Below, piece by piece: positions 15,296-17,116 of a stretch of DNA of 17,116 nt. The notes below the pieces were generated by a model. That model was not told the origin of the DNA and did not search any database. It worked only from the letters and a program-made list of their open reading frames with translations. Origin of the DNA: Tritrichomonas foetus (lineage: Eukaryota > Parabasalia > Tritrichomonadida > Tritrichomonadidae). The stretch spans positions 178,569 to 195,684 of the forward strand of contig MLAK01001370.1 of NCBI GenBank assembly GCA_001839685.1, given 5' to 3'. Each line of letters begins with the position of its first letter. The first letter of the stretch is position 1. Both the position numbers and the translations under genes were made by a program.

Positions 15296-15785
15296 TGTTA
15301 TTTTCCATTTCCAAATTTTGTATTATTAAAAAAACAAAGAAACTAATATTTCATCTTTTTTTGCCATTTCCCAGCATTAAATTTAATATCTATTGGTGAT
15401 AATAATGAACTTTTTCATGGGCATCAATTTTTTGCTTTCGGGCCAAAAATCGTGAAGTGAAATTTTTCAAAATTTTTGATATTATCCATGGATAGGCTTC
15501 TTGACATAAAAATGAAAAAAGTCAATATTAATAATTAGCACCTATATTATCTTTTGAAAATCATGGAGTATGGTTTGCCTACATTCTATAAGAAATTAAA
15601 TCTTTTCGCAGATTTAGATGGATTCTTCTTGGCGGGAAAAAAAGTGCCACTTTAGAAGCATGATTTTTAAAATAGCAAGTTTTTGAGAGAGAATCATTTT
15701 TTTGAATACATTCTATATGACCAATTAACAATTCAATTATTATTTAACCGATTTCGTGAGTGAAATATATTTTTTTGTTTTCACA
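15296..15785. promoter_or_regulatory. Intergenic region with an E2F-like GC-rich element
   Basis: This 490-bp AT-rich spacer has no supported ORF or RNA gene. TTGGCGGGAAAA at 15629-15640 stands out by its G/C content; its complement TTTTCCCGCCAA equals the eukaryotic E2F/DP site. It lies about 150 bp upstream of the IQ-protein ATG. TCACAA at 15781, touching that ATG, is a partial initiator match. Confidence 0.35.
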
Positions 15786-16136
15786 ATGTCAACAAAGCAA
15801 AAGGGAGCTCTTCCGCCGAAATATAATATTCATTCCTCTCCATACCAAAAGGTCAAATCGCCATTTAGAAAACCCAAGAAGGCACCTTACCCAGACGAAT
15901 TTATTCATTTTAATAGAAAAATAAAACAACGACCTTTCGTAATTACAAAACCAACAACTGATGCCGAAGTTCCTTCATGTCTTGATGCTGAAGATGCTCT
16001 CGATATTTACGAGCAAGTTACAGATACCGCTGCCAAAACAATACAATTAGCCTTCCGCAAATATTTCAGGAGGCATCCTCAACTTGTATTCGATGAAGAC
16101 GCCGAACAGGCTGTTCTCTCTCTTTCAAAAATGTAA
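15786..16136 (+). CDS. Small IQ-motif (calmodulin/centrin-binding) protein
   Basis: The product has 116 residues from the ATG at 15786; an upstream in-frame GTG was rejected. The N-terminal half is basic and Pro/Lys/Tyr-rich without secondary structure (PPKYNIHSSPYQKVK, FRKPKKAPYPDEF). A helix near residues 70-100 carries the IQ motif TIQLAFRKYFRR (about 85-96), matching IQxxFRxxxRR, the classic apo-calmodulin or centrin-binding sequence. The tail is acidic (FDEDAEQAVLSL). Small proteins with one IQ motif and a basic tail are common in axonemes and basal bodies. The flagellar neighbours make that plausible here, but it is inference. TCACAA overlaps the start and AATAAA occurs 28 nt past the stop. 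I do not recognise a specific family. Confidence 0.75.
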   Translation: MSTKQKGALPPKYNIHSSPYQKVKSPFRKPKKAPYPDEFIHFNRKIKQRPFVITKPTTDAEVPSCLDAEDALDIYEQVTDTAAKTIQLAFRKYFRRHPQLVFDEDAEQAVLSLSKM

Positions 16137-16491
16137 GAATGTATACGATTAACGTCTTATCTCAATAAAAATCTTATTTGTCATATTTTTTCAGTCTATT
16201 CTTTGTCTTTATGATATTCTTTCACCATCCTCCAAATTCTACATTGATATTAGCAATGTTGCCTTGAATTTCTAGAAAAAAAGCTTTCGTCAAAATTCCC
16301 ATGAGTTGCAGCAGGAAAGACACTCAAAGAAATCTTTGAAAGACCAAAAGAAAGAAACAAAATAGAAAAGAAACAACAAAATAGAAAATAACAATGAAAT
16401 AGAAAAAGAGAAAGATATGAATTTAAGCATATTTATAAAAAAAATATATAGGAGATGAATTTTCGATATAAATTTATTTGAACACAGAAGC
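16137..16491. other. Convergent intergenic region with a short A-rich array
   Basis: This 355-bp spacer lies between the 3' ends of the IQ and CCDC113-like genes. It contains the plus-strand AATAAA at 16164-16169 and the degenerate array at 16354-16407. Otherwise it is plain AT-rich sequence with no ORF or RNA gene. Confidence 0.5.
16354..16407. repeat. Degenerate A-rich tandem repeat, 16-19-bp units
   Basis: Three adjacent units end in ATAGAAAA (starts at 16354, 16370 and 16389), with a purine-rich plus strand and possibly further decayed units on either side (16342-16420). Unit three contains AACAATGAAATAG, close to the complement of the repeat at 1-90. Like the 21-bp array near 11.9 kb, it lies between two convergent gene ends. 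Confidence 0.6.
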
Positions 16492-17116
16492 TTAGCGAGG
16501 TGTTTCCATTTCTTCTAGTTCCTTTTTCAGTCTTTTCACGTTCATTTCTGCCAGTTGAACTTTTCTCTCCCAGTTTTTAATCACCTTTGAAAGTTCATAA
16601 AGTTGTGCTTTCTTTTCAATATAATCGGCAACATCTGGCACACGATATTCGGATTTCTTTGAGACGATATCTTCATTACTAACTTTAAGTTTTCGGTGAT
16701 CTTCTTCAACTTGTTCTGCTTCTCGTGCGTATTTCTGAATGGCCTTTTGCTTCTGCTCAATGCCTGATTCCATAATTTTACACTGCTTTTCTTCCTCAGC
16801 GAGGAGGTTTCGGGCTGAGTTGAGTCTTGACACGACTGAGCTTGAAATTTTCTGGAGATAGGCAAGATCTTGGGATAATTTATTAATTTCTGTTTGGTAA
16901 CCTTCATGGTCAATTTTCAATTGATCGTAATCGACCTGTTGCAATTTTTCACCTAATTCGATTTTCTGTTGAAGTCTTGCTCGTGTCCGAGCAATTTGTG
17001 ACTTCATGGAATCCCTCTTGAGACGGAGCTTGCCAATTTTTGTGTCTTTTTGTTTAGTTGTGTCATCATACCATTTCAATAATTTTTCACCAATGATATG
17101 ACCTGAACGTTCATCA
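16492..17116 (-). CDS. CCDC113-like axonemal coiled-coil protein (C-terminal part; gene continues past the window)
   Basis: The frame is open to the right edge, adding about 13 residues (beginning DERSGHIIGEKL) before the LKWYDD segment, so the 5' end is missing. About 208 residues are visible, nearly all coiled coil. The match to the CCDC113/CCDC96 domain (DUF4201) is strong: LQQKIELGEKLQQVDYDQLK lines up with 'KKQEEMGEVLHEVDFEQLK', then a long coil, then YRVPDVADYIEKKAQLYEL and IKNWERKVQLAEMNVK, which equals the 'WERKVEIAEM' block typical of CCDC113 rather than CCDC96. In ciliates and Chlamydomonas (FAP263) this protein pairs with CCDC96 (FAP184) in the axoneme near the radial spokes and nexin-dynein regulatory complex. 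The protein ends soon after this block, as in other members. The stop is TAA at 16492. Confidence 0.8.
   Translation of the reverse strand, partial: DERSGHIIGEKLLKWYDDTTKQKDTKIGKLRLKRDSMKSQIARTRARLQQKIELGEKLQQVDYDQLKIDHEGYQTEINKLSQDLAYLQKISSSVVSRLNSARNLLAEEEKQCKIMESGIEQKQKAIQKYAREAEQVEEDHRKLKVSNEDIVSKKSEYRVPDVADYIEKKAQLYELSKVIKNWERKVQLAEMNVKRLKKELEEMETPR

Noticed and set aside
1..17116. Search by eye for tRNA/rRNA genes, trichomonad introns (GTAYGT ... ACTAACACACAG) and transposase genes
   Set aside because: None found; no B-box GGTTCRA pattern, no canonical branch/3' splice motif and no recognisable transposase motif.

Overview
The window looks like nuclear DNA of a parabasalid flagellate (a trichomonad such as Tritrichomonas or Trichomonas). 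The DNA is AT-rich and the genes appear intronless and closely spaced on both strands, using the standard code. Two genes have an exact trichomonad initiator (TCATTW) 5-10 nt before the ATG, and several stop codons sit inside a TAAA motif, the polyadenylation signal described for trichomonads. Gene content agrees: flagellar proteins, a CARMIL-like leucine-rich-repeat protein, a bacterial-type secreted glycosidase and a surface protein with Phe-Thr/Ser hexapeptide repeats. The genus is inference; I could not run a search.

Layout. 1-90: short tandem repeats. 233-619 (-): MED22-like Mediator subunit. 839-2377 (-): membrane-anchored surface protein. 2555-2893 (+): small coiled-coil protein. 3242-5437 (+): secreted GH3 beta-glucosidase-like enzyme. 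5649-6617 (-): helical protein with a C-terminal SH3 domain. 7014-9275 (+): PH-LRR (CARMIL-like) protein. 9736-10404 (+): FCP/SCP (NIF) phosphatase. 10695-11570 (+): SPT20-like SAGA subunit. 11846-11992: a 21-bp minisatellite between convergent genes. 12052-13179 (-): IFT57. 13180-15067: a gene-poor stretch. 15068-15295 (+): a possible 75-residue protein. 15786-16136 (+): IQ-motif protein. 16492 to the right edge (-): CCDC113-like axonemal protein, cut by the window end.

How the genes fit together. This is not an operon or a defence or mobile cassette. Three genes belong to RNA polymerase II control (MED22-like, SPT20-like, CTD-type phosphatase). Two, perhaps three, belong to the flagellum (IFT57, CCDC113, possibly the IQ protein). 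Two face outward (surface protein, GH3 enzyme), and two may act at the membrane-actin interface (CARMIL-like LRR, SH3 protein). I see no tRNA, rRNA, CRISPR array, transposase or intron.

The most unusual signals are non-coding. Three related A-rich arrays with a period of about 20 bp lie just downstream of genes. Several compact inverted or repeated motifs lie in putative promoters (IFT57, SPT20, phosphatase). A recurrent initiator variant, TCAATW, precedes four genes. No convincing new multi-gene system is present.
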